A stretch of DNA of 24,613 nucleotides, taken from NCBI GenBank assembly GCA_034440595.1, contig JAWXCH010000341.1, positions 1 through 24,613 of the forward strand, in the 5' to 3' direction. The position numbers and the translations under genes are program-made. A model generated the notes under the pieces. It saw only the letters and a program-made list of their open reading frames with translations. It had not been told where the DNA came from and ran no database searches. Source of the DNA: JAWXCH01 sp034440595 (GTDB lineage: Bacteria > Planctomycetota > Planctomycetia > Pirellulales > JALHPA01). Numbering within the stretch: the first letter of the stretch is position 1; every line of letters starts with the position of its first letter. This document shows positions 7,280-15,072 of the stretch, one piece after another.

Positions 7280-8563
7280 TCAGGCGCTCTTGTTCTTCGG
7301 TTCGTGGATTGGAAATGCACGAGCACGCCCTTCGACAACATCGTCGGTAATCACGTACCGAGCACCGTTGTTCTCGGGCAGGTCGTACATGATGTCCAGC
7401 ATCACTTGTTCGATGATGGAACGCAGCCCACGTGCCCCGGTCTCTTTTTCCTTGGCTCGGCGTGCGATGGCCGCCAGCGCCTCGTCGGTGAAGTGCAGAT
7501 CCGAGTTCTCCATGGCAAACAGCTTTTGATACTGCTTGATCATGGCGTTCTTTGGCTCTTTCAGAACGCGAACCAAGGCGTCCGTGTCCAGCGGTTGCAA
7601 AGCCGATATTACCGGCACGCGGCCGATCAGCTCAGGAATCAGCCCGAACTCGAGAATGTCTTCGGACTGCACCTGCGGCAGCAGTTCGTTCATCTCTGCT
7701 TCGTTGCGAATACCGCTTGGTTGCCCGAAGCCGATGGTTTTACTACCGAGACGCTTGGCAATGATCTTGTCCAGACCGACAAAGGTGCCACCGCAGATGA
7801 ACAGGATATTGGTCGTATCCATCTGGATGTACTGTTGTTCTGGATGCTTACGCCCCCCTTGCGGTGGAACGTTGGCGACGGTTCCTTCGAGCATTTTCAG
7901 CAGCGCTTGCTGAACGCCTTCGCCGGAAACATCACGCGTAATCGAGACGTTATGGCTCGTCTTGCCGATCTTATCGATTTCGTCGATGTAGAGTACACCG
8001 CGCTGGGCAGCTTCGACATCAAAGTCCGCCGCATGCAGCAGTTTCAGCAGCAAATTCTCGACATCTTCACCAACATACCCTGCCTCGGTCAGCGTTGTCG
8101 CATCGCCGATGGCAAATGGCACGTTCAACACGCGTGCCAAAGTTCTGGCCAACAGCGTCTTGCCGGAACCGGTCGGGCCGATCAGCAGAATATTGGACTT
8201 ATCGACTTCGACCTCGCCCCCTTCGCTGCCGATCGTTAGTCGCTTGTAGTGGCTATGCACGGCCACCGACAGCACCTTCTTGGCATGCTCCTGGCCGATC
8301 ACATAATCGTCCAATTGCGTTTTAATTTCTCGCGGTGTCGGGATCCGTGCAAACAATTGCTTGCCCGTTCCGCGACGACGACGCTCTTGATCCAGAATTG
8401 ACTGGCAAAGTTCGATGCACTCTCCACAGATGTAAACGTCGCCAGGTCCCTCGACCAACGGTCCAACGTCTCGATAGCTCTTTCGGCAGAAAGAGCAAAA
8501 TGCATTACGCTTAGTGGTACCGGTCCCCCGTCGACCGACGTTCAAATCTCTTCCTGACGGCAT
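7280..8563 (-). CDS. clpX: ATP-dependent Clp protease ATP-binding subunit ClpX
   Basis: 427 residues. ClpX is a hexameric AAA+ unfoldase that threads tagged substrates into ClpP. The N-terminal zinc-binding domain has C23-x2-C26 and C46-x2-C49. Walker A GPTGSGKT is at 129-136, pore-1 loop GYVG at 162-165, Walker B LYIDEID at 191-197, RKH loop at 238-240, ClpP-contacting IGF loop at 277-279, and sensor-2 Arg in GARGL near 378. All working parts are present. I choose the ATG at 8563 because AAAAGGAG lies 7-8 bases upstream. An in-frame ATG 13 codons earlier (8602) has no good ribosome site. No clpP is adjacent; it must lie elsewhere. The N-terminal tail before the zinc domain is slightly longer than in E. 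coli. Confidence 0.97.
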   Translation of the reverse strand: MPSGRDLNVGRRGTGTTKRNAFCSFCRKSYRDVGPLVEGPGDVYICGECIELCQSILDQERRRRGTGKQLFARIPTPREIKTQLDDYVIGQEHAKKVLSVAVHSHYKRLTIGSEGGEVEVDKSNILLIGPTGSGKTLLARTLARVLNVPFAIGDATTLTEAGYVGEDVENLLLKLLHAADFDVEAAQRGVLYIDEIDKIGKTSHNVSITRDVSGEGVQQALLKMLEGTVANVPPQGGRKHPEQQYIQMDTTNILFICGGTFVGLDKIIAKRLGSKTIGFGQPSGIRNEAEMNELLPQVQSEDILEFGLIPELIGRVPVISALQPLDTDALVRVLKEPKNAMIKQYQKLFAMENSDLHFTDEALAAIARRAKEKETGARGLRSIIEQVMLDIMYDLPENNGARYVITDDVVEGRARAFPIHEPKNKSA

Positions 8564-8899
8564 GCCTGCTCCTTTTGAGTTCTGCTCTCCATCGCAATTC
8601 ATCGCCTAACAGGAGAGTTGTGCAATCACAATGCATGCTCGAGTGGCCAGAACTCGGTTGGTTCTAAATAGCCGGAGGGGCTTCCTTGTCCGCAAGGTCG
8701 AGCTGTCGATATCTTTCTTCCTCAAGCTATCAGATTCCCGCCCTAGAGGATTCTGACTCACTGAAGGAACGGACGTTCTACGTCCGGGGTCTAGCTAGCG
8801 TTCACGTACATTTGTTCAGTTGTTGAAAATATTTTTCGTCAGCGTGTTGAGCAGGCTATCCGCAGGTATCAGTTGGCCAGCTTTTTAACATTGGCCCGC
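8564..8899 (-). promoter_or_regulatory. clpX leader and upstream spacer
   Basis: This holds the strong clpX ribosome site (AAAAGGAGC, about 8571-8579 on the minus strand). It also has two small hairpins: CCTTG-TCCG-CAAGG at 8684-8697 and CGGACGT-TCT-ACGTCCG at 8770-8786. The second could end the transcript of the SHOCT-like gene upstream, but it lacks a T-run. I see no heat-shock element such as CIRCE and no further gene. Confidence 0.35.
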
Positions 8900-9175
8900 T
8901 TAACCCGTTTCCTTGGTATCCTTTAACTCTTGTTGCAGACGACTAGCAAGCTGTGCCTTTATTGTTCGGTATTCTTCGTCGCTCAGCCCACCCTGGTGAT
9001 GGATTTCTCGGAAGTTCGTTAACAGGTCCAGGTGTTCTGGACGGTCTTCTACGGTACGATCGCGAAACCTTTTCACCAAATAGACCGCAACCGCCAGCAG
9101 GACAGCACCCAGGCTACTCCAAACTACCAACTGCGCAATGTTCGATTGCAGGAACTCGGGCACAGCAAAGCCCAT
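8900..9175 (-). CDS. Small single-pass membrane protein with SHOCT-like C-terminal motif
   Basis: 91 residues. A hydrophobic segment at about 14-35 (I-A-Q-L-V-V-W-S-S-L-G-A-V-L-L-A-V-A-V-Y-L-V) is followed by basic K-R-F-R-D-R, so the C-terminus is probably cytoplasmic. Residues about 53-80 read like a SHOCT motif: L-L-T-N-F-R-E-I-H-H-Q-G-G-L-S-D-E-E-Y-R-T-I-K, that is, a helix, a Gly turn, L-S/T-x-E-E-Y/F, then K. SHOCT motifs are thought to mediate oligomerisation at the end of small membrane proteins. The only in-frame start is the ATG at 9175; upstream in frame there is a TAG and no SD is obvious. It is on the same strand as clpX, but 336 bases apart, so it is probably separate. Confidence 0.7.
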   Translation of the reverse strand: MGFAVPEFLQSNIAQLVVWSSLGAVLLAVAVYLVKRFRDRTVEDRPEHLDLLTNFREIHHQGGLSDEEYRTIKAQLASRLQQELKDTKETG

Positions 9176-9484
9176 CGGATTGCCAAAACCATAGGAATTG
9201 CCGCTTGCCGCATCGTTCTATCCGGCAATCTTTACGTCATTATGCGCATCGACTGGCACATAGTCTAGGATTTCATCGCGGACCCCACGTAATTCTCGTG
9301 ATCGATAGCACCTGCAACGAAATCCGGCTCTAAAGCCTGCCGGCCCTCTGCCTTGTGCCCGTTCAAGTGCCAAACAGCCCAAACTGCCTGGCTAACGCTT
9401 CTTTCGTGATTGCGGCCACCCTATTCCACGAACCGTTCGGTTCAAGCCATGCACTCGCTAGGACCGATACGAATTCAATAGGCG
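9176..9484. other. Intergenic stretch without recognised gene
   Basis: About 310 bases between the divergent SHOCT-like gene and the hairpin at 9485. Short open frames exist on the plus strand but are shadows extending from the opposite gene. One small palindrome GAACCG-TT-CGGTTC at 9430-9443. Nothing else recognised. Confidence 0.4.
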
Positions 9485-9530
9485 CTAGGGGAGCGCGCAC
9501 TGCTCAACGGCGCAGTCTCCTAGTTTTATT
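9485..9530 (+). terminator. Possible plus-strand terminator hairpin
   Basis: CTAGG at 9485-9489 can pair with CCTAG at 9519-9523, with a further GAG/CTC and an inner ACTGC/GCAGT pairing, followed by TTTTATT. The stem is interrupted, and no gene upstream on this strand accounts for it. Confidence 0.35.
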
Positions 9531-9547
9531 GTGACAACTTACATTTC

Positions 9548-9626
9548 TGTGTGCCACTGGCTCCGCCAGTACTTAGCAGATGTCGTGCTTTAAGGCGATT
9601 CACACTGGCAAAGCCAGTGGCACACA
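9548..9626. repeat. Two family A copies in inverted arrangement (79-bp palindrome)
   Basis: TGTGTGCCACTGGCTCC begins at 9548; its inverted partner ends at 9626 and, read on the minus strand, starts TGTGTGCCACTGGCTTT. Each copy also has an internal hairpin (ACTGGC/GCCAGT around three bases). The pair can form one long stem or two short ones. It lies 40 bases before the start of the gene at 9667. Confidence 0.75.
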
Positions 9627-9666
9627 ACCCTAATTTCGGGCTATTTTCCAAGCGCAGGTCTCGCAC

Positions 9667-11688
9667 ATGCGGACATTCCGAACACTCCTGACTGCGATGG
9701 CTACCACACTGGCGGTTGCCGGTGTCTGGAATGCTGCGCTATCGGGAAGTTCGGTACTGGCACAACCTATCGACGATCTACCCGCACCTATCGTTACGCG
9801 GCAGTCCTCGTTCTCCATCCCATTCACGGTTCCGTACCAGGCTGATCCGAAATTGCAGCCCGCCGAAGTCCGGCTGTTTGTATCCACCGATCAGGGAGCC
9901 AACTGGAAGCAGGAAGGTTCCGTGGCAATCAAACCGCAAACCGACACCTACCGTGGCAGCTTCAACTTTCGTGGTACCGATGGCGACTATGCCTTCGTTA
10001 TTCGGACTGTCGACCGCGAGGGGAAAATGCGATCCGAACGCCTAGGCCGTCCCGAGTTGCGGGTCGTGGTGGACACCATGGCCCCGCGATTGGACCTGCA
10101 GGCCGTGCAGGCGCCCACGGGCGAGGTGACACTTAGCTGGCAGGCGGTTGATCCCAATCTGAAGCTGGACAGTCTGAAAATCGAATATCAGCCTGAAGGT
10201 GGTAGTAGCTGGCGGAGCATTGCCATTGATCCGCCGACTGCCAATGCACAGCGCAGCACACTACAAAACTCGACCCAATGGCTACCTGGCGAGCGGAATG
10301 CTTCGCTTGTCATCCGCGCCGAAGTCAGCGATCAGGCCGGCAATACCACGACTGCGCAAGCGAGAACCGGCGATCAAACCGGCCTAGGCAATGTGCGAGG
10401 TTCCAACCTCCGTGGTGCCCCTCGGGAGCAAAACCCGCTTGGCGGTGTTCCATCGGTTGCTATTCCAGCCGCACCAACCAATTCGCCAATTCCGTCGGCC
10501 GCAACCACCCAACCAACTCCTGCAGAGCCTGCTTGGAACGGTCCGCGTTGGGGAGCACCGCACCCAATTCCAAGTGAACCAGCCCCAACTGGCCCCTTGT
10601 TCTCCGCTTCACCCTCGAACGATCCTTTCCGACTGCCTGGTGGCGCTTCGACCGGACAACCACCTGTTGATCGAGGTCCGGTAATGGCCCCGCCAGTTCG
10701 GAATGAATCGCAATTCGACCGCACAGTGAACCCCAATCAACCAGGGCGGACTCCGTTTGGAGCAAACTCGCCAACTCATACCTGGGCACCCGATAATCAG
10801 ACCGACCTGCCACTTGGTCATGGGCCAGCAACAACGCCCCCGGTGCGCCCTGCGGATCCGCCTGCCACGTCACCAGAACTGCACTCGGTTGCCATTCCGG
10901 TTGACCGGTCGGGCGTGAATCGAACTTGGACAGGCAATACGCCACCGAATCGGACTCCACCTAGTTCGGAGTTCACATCGGTCTCTTCTCCCGCCAGGTT
11001 TGATTTTGCCCTGCCACAGGGCGAGCGACTTCGCATGGTCAACTCACGCAGTTTTGAACTCGACTACGAAGTCGATGCGGTTGGCCGCTCCGGCATTAGT
11101 AAGGTCGAACTGTGGATGACGCGAGATAGCGGTCGTACCTGGACCAGCCTCGGCGTCGATAACGATAACCGCAGCCCGTTTCGTGCGTCGGTCGATGGCG
11201 AAGGCGTCTACGGGTTCCGCATTAGCGTGCTCAGCGGTAGTGGTCTGGGGGGCGCGGCACCAAAAAACGGCGATCTGCCCGAGGTTTGGATCGGAGTGGA
11301 TCTAACCAACCCGCAGGTCCGTCTGACCGCAGCCGATACCGGCCGAGGAGATCGAGCCGGGGAAGTGCAAATCCGCTGGGATGCACGGGATGAAATGATG
11401 GCGCGCCGACCGATCACGCTGCAATACGCACAGCAGGCCAATGGTCCTTGGAGCATCATTGCGTCCGGCCTGGATAACTCTGGCTCGTTTCCTTGGCGGA
11501 TCGACGACGTGGCGCTCGACCGCGTTTTTCTGCGAATCGAGGCACGTGACGAAGCGGGCAATGTCGGCTCGCATCAAACGGACGGCCCCGTTCAACTCGA
11601 ACGCGTCGTGCCACACGTCCGCTTCCGCGACGTACGACCCACCGGAGAAACTTCCCGCGGGCCGGTTCAGTACAACTGGCAGCGGTAA
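9667..11688 (+). CDS. Secreted protein with duplicated beta-sandwich modules and Asp-box-like motifs
   Basis: 673 residues. Signal peptide about 1-34 (M-R-T-F-R-T-L-L-T-A-M then hydrophobic, ending S-S-V-L-A-Q). The layout is two module pairs separated by a Pro/Asn/Thr-rich linker at about 235-435. Pair 1 spans about 45-225 and pair 2 about 440-655. Each first module carries an Asp-box-like turn, S-T-D-Q-G-A-N-W and T-R-D-S-G-R-T-W. Each second module ends in a cadherin/Ig-like D-x-A-G-N-x motif (V-S-D-Q-A-G-N and A-R-D-E-A-G-N). This points to an internal duplication. Asp-boxes usually mark beta-propeller or surface-protein turns; no catalytic site is visible. Probably extracellular or outer-envelope. 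CAGG lies about 12 bases before the ATG. Downstream holA is 127 bases away on the same strand. Specific function unknown. Confidence 0.8.
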   Translation: MRTFRTLLTAMATTLAVAGVWNAALSGSSVLAQPIDDLPAPIVTRQSSFSIPFTVPYQADPKLQPAEVRLFVSTDQGANWKQEGSVAIKPQTDTYRGSFNFRGTDGDYAFVIRTVDREGKMRSERLGRPELRVVVDTMAPRLDLQAVQAPTGEVTLSWQAVDPNLKLDSLKIEYQPEGGSSWRSIAIDPPTANAQRSTLQNSTQWLPGERNASLVIRAEVSDQAGNTTTAQARTGDQTGLGNVRGSNLRGAPREQNPLGGVPSVAIPAAPTNSPIPSAATTQPTPAEPAWNGPRWGAPHPIPSEPAPTGPLFSASPSNDPFRLPGGASTGQPPVDRGPVMAPPVRNESQFDRTVNPNQPGRTPFGANSPTHTWAPDNQTDLPLGHGPATTPPVRPADPPATSPELHSVAIPVDRSGVNRTWTGNTPPNRTPPSSEFTSVSSPARFDFALPQGERLRMVNSRSFELDYEVDAVGRSGISKVELWMTRDSGRTWTSLGVDNDNRSPFRASVDGEGVYGFRISVLSGSGLGGAAPKNGDLPEVWIGVDLTNPQVRLTAADTGRGDRAGEVQIRWDARDEMMARRPITLQYAQQANGPWSIIASGLDNSGSFPWRIDDVALDRVFLRIEARDEAGNVGSHQTDGPVQLERVVPHVRFRDVRPTGETSRGPVQYNWQR

Positions 11689-11815
11689 ACCGCCCGCATC
11701 TTGTCGCTATTCCGGGTCCCCTCTCGTATCCGTTGACATTCTATGCGGATCGCTCAGAATGGCGGTGTCGCTCAGCTACTACGGCAGAGCCATTCCGCAC
11801 CTCCGCGTCATTCTC

Positions 11816-12925
11816 ATGGCCAAAACCGCCGCACTCACCGGGCTAAAGTACCTCTCCGAGCCGGATAAACATCCGGCAGCGGCGGTCTGCGTGGTCTATG
11901 GCGACGAGCCGTTTCTAAAGCGGATGGTGCTGGATCAACTTCGTACCCAGATCGCCCCCGACGACGACGCGGACTTCTCGTTCTCCGTGAAGAGTGGCGA
12001 ACTGATCGAGCAACCGCGCGAAATCTTCGACGAACTGCGTACGGTGGCCCTGTTCGGTGGTCGCCGCGTCGTCCTGATCGAAGGTGCCGATAAATTGGTG
12101 ACCGACTTCCGCAGCAAGTTCGAGGATTATGTCGATCGACCTAGCTCCAGCGGCCTTCTGATCCTGGAGGTCAAAACCTGGCCCGCTACCACCAGGCTCT
12201 ACAAGGCGGTGGACAAGACCGGGCTGCAAATCGAATGCAAGACCCCCAGCATCTCCGAGCTGAGCAAATGGATTCGCACCCGGTGTAAAAAAGAGCATGG
12301 CGTCGAATTTGAACCAGCCGCTCTCGATCGGCTGTTGGACATCATCGGCCCGGACATGGGGCGGCTCGATTCCGAAACCGCCAAGCTGGCTCCCCTTGTT
12401 TTCGCTTCCGCGGAAAAGACAGGCGGTACCGCCAAAAGTGGCGGAAAAATCACCCCCGAACTCGTCGATCAGCACGTCGGCGGGTGGCAAACCGTCAAAG
12501 CCTGGGCCATGATCGACCTGGCCCTCGAAGGAAAAACAGCCGCGGCGCTCAAGGAATTCGACCGGCTGGTGCTATCCGGCGAAGAGCCGATTGCGCTCTT
12601 GGCCATGACCGCCGGGTCGATGCGAAAACTAGCCGCTGCCACACGCTGGATTGAGGATGCGGAAGCCAGCGGTCGCAGCCTCGGATTGCGGCAAGCATTG
12701 GAATTGGCCGGAATTCCCAAATGGCCAGACGCCATCCAGCGGGCTGAGCGGCAACTAATGCACCTCGGCCGTCACCGCGCCGGCCCGTTATTCAGACGAG
12801 TTCTGGAAGCCGACTTGTCCCTGAAGGGATCGCATTCCGCGAAGAATCGCACGCGCCTCGTCATGGAGGAACTAATCCTTTCCTTCCACCCCCCGCGGCA
12901 AGCCTCCGCGTCCCAGCGGCGGTAA
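11816..12925 (+). CDS. holA: DNA polymerase III subunit delta
   Basis: 369 residues from the ATG at 11816. The open frame extends 125 codons further upstream, but that part overlaps the end of the preceding gene in another frame. M-A-K-T-A-A-L-T-G-L gives the normal length and N-terminus. Delta is the wrench of the clamp loader and opens the beta clamp during replication. Family features are V-V-Y-G-D-E-P-F-L-K near residues 26-35, the AAA-like N-terminal fold with L-F-G-G-R-R-V-V-L-I-E near 80, and the helical collar domain with A-W-A-M-I-D-L-A-L-E-G and L-A-M-T-A-G-S-M-R-K-L. As usual for delta, there is no functional Walker A. No strong SD is visible. Housekeeping and core. Confidence 0.9.
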   Translation: MAKTAALTGLKYLSEPDKHPAAAVCVVYGDEPFLKRMVLDQLRTQIAPDDDADFSFSVKSGELIEQPREIFDELRTVALFGGRRVVLIEGADKLVTDFRSKFEDYVDRPSSSGLLILEVKTWPATTRLYKAVDKTGLQIECKTPSISELSKWIRTRCKKEHGVEFEPAALDRLLDIIGPDMGRLDSETAKLAPLVFASAEKTGGTAKSGGKITPELVDQHVGGWQTVKAWAMIDLALEGKTAAALKEFDRLVLSGEEPIALLAMTAGSMRKLAAATRWIEDAEASGRSLGLRQALELAGIPKWPDAIQRAERQLMHLGRHRAGPLFRRVLEADLSLKGSHSAKNRTRLVMEELILSFHPPRQASASQRR

Positions 12926-12982
12926 CCGACCGGTCGTCATCTCCCCCTCCAAAAGCTACAATGAGCGTCTTGCCGCGCTGCT

Positions 12983-13046
12983 GGCGTCTGCTCCGCGTTG
13001 CGGCTGATAGACGCCATCAGCCATAGGGCGCTAGCCCCTGGTTTTT
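12983..13046 (+). repeat. Structured leader of purB including dispersed repeat family B, copy 1
   Basis: GGCGTCT at 12983-12989 pairs with AGACGCC at 13009-13015. A family B unit, CCATCAGCCATAGGGCG then CTAGCCCCTGG and five T, follows at 13014-13046. Inverted and diverged copies lie at 21096 and 21165. It ends 45 bases before the purB start. Confidence 0.55.
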
Positions 13047-13091
13047 GCGGCTCGCGATCCTATTACCTGACCGACACGATAATCTGGCCCT

Positions 13092-14519
13092 ATGTCCAAC
13101 GAACTATACGAGAACCCGCTGATCGCACGCTACTCCTCCCCGGCCATGAGCCAGCTCTGGGGAGCACAACGCAAGTTCTCCACCTGGCGCCGCCTCTGGG
13201 TCATGCTGGCCGAGGCCGAAGCCGAGCTGGGCCTGCCGATCACCCCCGCTCAAATCGCCGAGCTGCGCAAACACGTCGACAACATCGACTTCGCCGCCGC
13301 CAATCAGTATGAACGAAAACTGCGGCACGATGTCATGGCCCATGTCCATGCCTACCGCGATCTCTGCCCCCAGGCTGGCGGAATCATCCACTGGGGCGCC
13401 ACCAGTTGCTACGTCACCGACAACGCCGATCTGATTCTCCTCCGCGAGGCGCTTGGCATGGTCCGCGACCGATTGGCCACGGTCATCGACCGCCTGGCCA
13501 CGTTTGCAGTGCAGTACCGCGATCTGGCCTGTTTGGCTTTCACACATCTACAACCCGCCCAGCCAACCACCGTTGGCAAACGCGCCTGCCTCTGGGCCTA
13601 CGACCTCGTGCTGGACCTGGAAGAAATCGAATACCGCATCAGCACGCTCAAAGCCCGTGGCGTCAAGGGAACCACCGGCACGCAGGCCAGTTTTTTGCAG
13701 CTCTTTGAGGGGGATCACAGTCGCGTGCGGCAGCTAGACAAACTGGTCGCTCGCAAGATGGGCTTTGACGATGTCTATGCGGCCACCGGCCAGACCTACA
13801 CCCGCAAGGTCGATGCACAAATCCTGCAAACGCTCTCCGGCATCGCCCAAAGCGCGCACAAAGCAGCCACCGATCTGCGGCTATTGGCCAGCCGCAAAGA
13901 ACTGGAAGAACCTTTCGAGGCAGATCAAATCGGCTCCTCCGCCATGGCCTACAAACGCAACCCGATGCGTGCCGAACGCATCTGCGGGCTGGCCCGGTTT
14001 GTCATGAGCTTGGAAAGTAGCGCCGCCAACACAGCCGCCACGCAGTGGATGGAGCGTACGCTGGACGATAGTGCCAACCGACGGCTGGTTCTGCCGCAGG
14101 CATTTTTGGCGATCGACGCGGTACTGATCCTCTACCAAAACATCGCCGACGGGCTGGTCGTTTATCCGCAAGTGATTGCCAAGCATTTGCAAGAAGAGCT
14201 ACCGTTCATGGCGACCGAGAGCATCATGATGGCCGGGGTGGCCGCCGGCGGAGACCGACAGGAACTGCACGAACGCATCCGCCAGCATAGCCACGCCGCA
14301 GCAGCCGTTGTGAAAAACGAAGGTGGAACCAACGATCTGCTAGATCGACTCGCCGCCGATCCGGCCTTTGCCAAGATCGACCTGCAATCGACGATGGACG
14401 CCCTCTCCTTCGTCGGCCGCGCACCACAGCAGGTGGATGAATTTGTCGCAGAGGTCGTGGCACCAATTCGCACACGGTACGGGAGTTCACTCCAAAAAAC
14501 GGCGGACGTGAAAGTGTAG
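13092..14519 (+). CDS. purB: Adenylosuccinate lyase, animal-like type
   Basis: 475 residues. The homotetrameric enzyme cleaves SAICAR and adenylosuccinate in purine synthesis, releasing fumarate. Visible motifs: H-W-G-A-T-S with the substrate-binding Thr/Ser; T-H-L-Q-P-A-Q-P-T-T-V-G-K-R with the catalytic His region; G-V-K-G-T-T-G-T-Q-A-S-F-L; T-G-Q-T-Y-T-R-K-V-D; and the mobile signature loop G-S-S-A-M-A-Y-K-R-N-P near residues 280-290, with the catalytic Ser. The run of motifs and the length resemble human ADSL (484 residues) more than the about 430-residue Bacillus enzyme. In the loop the usual Pro of S-A-M-P-Y-K-R is Ala. No convincing SD precedes the ATG; the leader is folded. Single gene, not in a pur operon. 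Confidence 0.95.
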   Translation: MSNELYENPLIARYSSPAMSQLWGAQRKFSTWRRLWVMLAEAEAELGLPITPAQIAELRKHVDNIDFAAANQYERKLRHDVMAHVHAYRDLCPQAGGIIHWGATSCYVTDNADLILLREALGMVRDRLATVIDRLATFAVQYRDLACLAFTHLQPAQPTTVGKRACLWAYDLVLDLEEIEYRISTLKARGVKGTTGTQASFLQLFEGDHSRVRQLDKLVARKMGFDDVYAATGQTYTRKVDAQILQTLSGIAQSAHKAATDLRLLASRKELEEPFEADQIGSSAMAYKRNPMRAERICGLARFVMSLESSAANTAATQWMERTLDDSANRRLVLPQAFLAIDAVLILYQNIADGLVVYPQVIAKHLQEELPFMATESIMMAGVAAGGDRQELHERIRQHSHAAAAVVKNEGGTNDLLDRLAADPAFAKIDLQSTMDALSFVGRAPQQVDEFVAEVVAPIRTRYGSSLQKTADVKV

Positions 14520-14533
14520 GGACGTTCAGTCGC

Positions 14534-14551
14534 CTTTCGCTCCGCCGAAAG
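14534..14551. repeat. Family D hairpin after purB
   Basis: CTTTCG at 14534-14539 pairs with CGAAAG at 14546-14551. It begins 14 bases after the purB stop and resembles the 4143-4190 and 4243-4259 elements. Confidence 0.5.
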
Positions 14552-14594
14552 AGTGCCTCTGCGTCTTCAGGCCCGAAGGTGCCGTCTCTGTCAG

Positions 14595-14630
14595 CCCGGG
14601 GTGAAGCCGCGCAGCGAGCGGAACCCCGGG
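14595..14630. repeat. GC-rich nested hairpin
   Basis: CCCGGGGT at 14595-14602 pairs with ACCCCGGG at 14623-14630. An inner CCGC (14607-14610) pairs with GCGG (14618-14621). No T-run follows, so it is more likely a repeat element than a terminator. Confidence 0.55.
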
Positions 14631-14703
14631 TCACGCACCACACATTCACTTCGTCGGGCCTGCAAGGCACGTTCAACTCTTAACCGCGAAAACCGTGCTG
14701 CCC

Positions 14704-14810
14704 ACTCATAATGCCGAAGGCATTACATCCCACAGCCCAGTGGTCGCGCAGCGCACCCTGGGTAACCATCCCATGTCAACCGGATACCGCAAAGCGGTTA
14801 AACAACGGTC
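14704..14810 (+). repeat. Dispersed repeat family C, copy 1 (about 107 bp)
   Basis: Contains, in order, a TGCCGAAGGCA hairpin, CCCACAGCCC, TCGCGCAGCGCACC within a CCAG...CTGG stem, GTAACCATCCC, and ACCGCAAAGCGGTTAAACAA. The same order is found inverted at 21361-21475. No coding frame of note. Confidence 0.7.
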
Positions 14811-14920
14811 TCCCGACCCGAATCCCTCATAAAGGTTGAAGTTGTTTTCATTTCTGCTCTACTACCTGCTCTCCACTTCATGCTCTCTCAGGCACAACGC
14901 ACCGGCGCTCGGGGCAAACC

Positions 14921-14985
14921 AAAATGGCGACAACCGTGAATTTGCTGCATTGCATCGTCAATCACGGTGAAGCCTTAGCCATTTT
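14921..14985 (+). promoter_or_regulatory. Nested inverted repeats upstream of the ATPase-helicase gene
   Basis: Outer arms AAAATGGC (14921-14928) and GCCATTTT (14978-14985) enclose inner arms ACCGTGA (14933-14939) and TCACGGT (14962-14968). A TTGGCCAA palindrome follows at 14990-14997. The structure ends 87 bases before the start at 15073. An operator or structured leader is plausible. The rest of 14811-15072 is AT-richer with no gene seen. Confidence 0.45.
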
Positions 14986-15072
14986 CAAATTGGCCAAACA
15001 CATACTCTGCTCGGCCTATTGTTCATCTGCGACGAATTGCCACCGGCGGAATGCATTTACGAGGTTCCAATC

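Noticed and set aside
7304..8239. Long plus-strand frame opposite clpX
   Set aside because: It lies entirely within the clpX coding region on the other strand and encodes nothing recognisable; a shadow.
8564..8602. clpX start at the ATG at 8602
   Set aside because: The ATG at 8563 has AAAAGGAG at proper spacing, while the earlier one has no good ribosome site.
11441..11815. Upstream extension of holA
   Set aside because: It overlaps the end of the preceding gene in another frame and lacks delta-subunit character; the ATG at 11816 gives a normal N-terminus.
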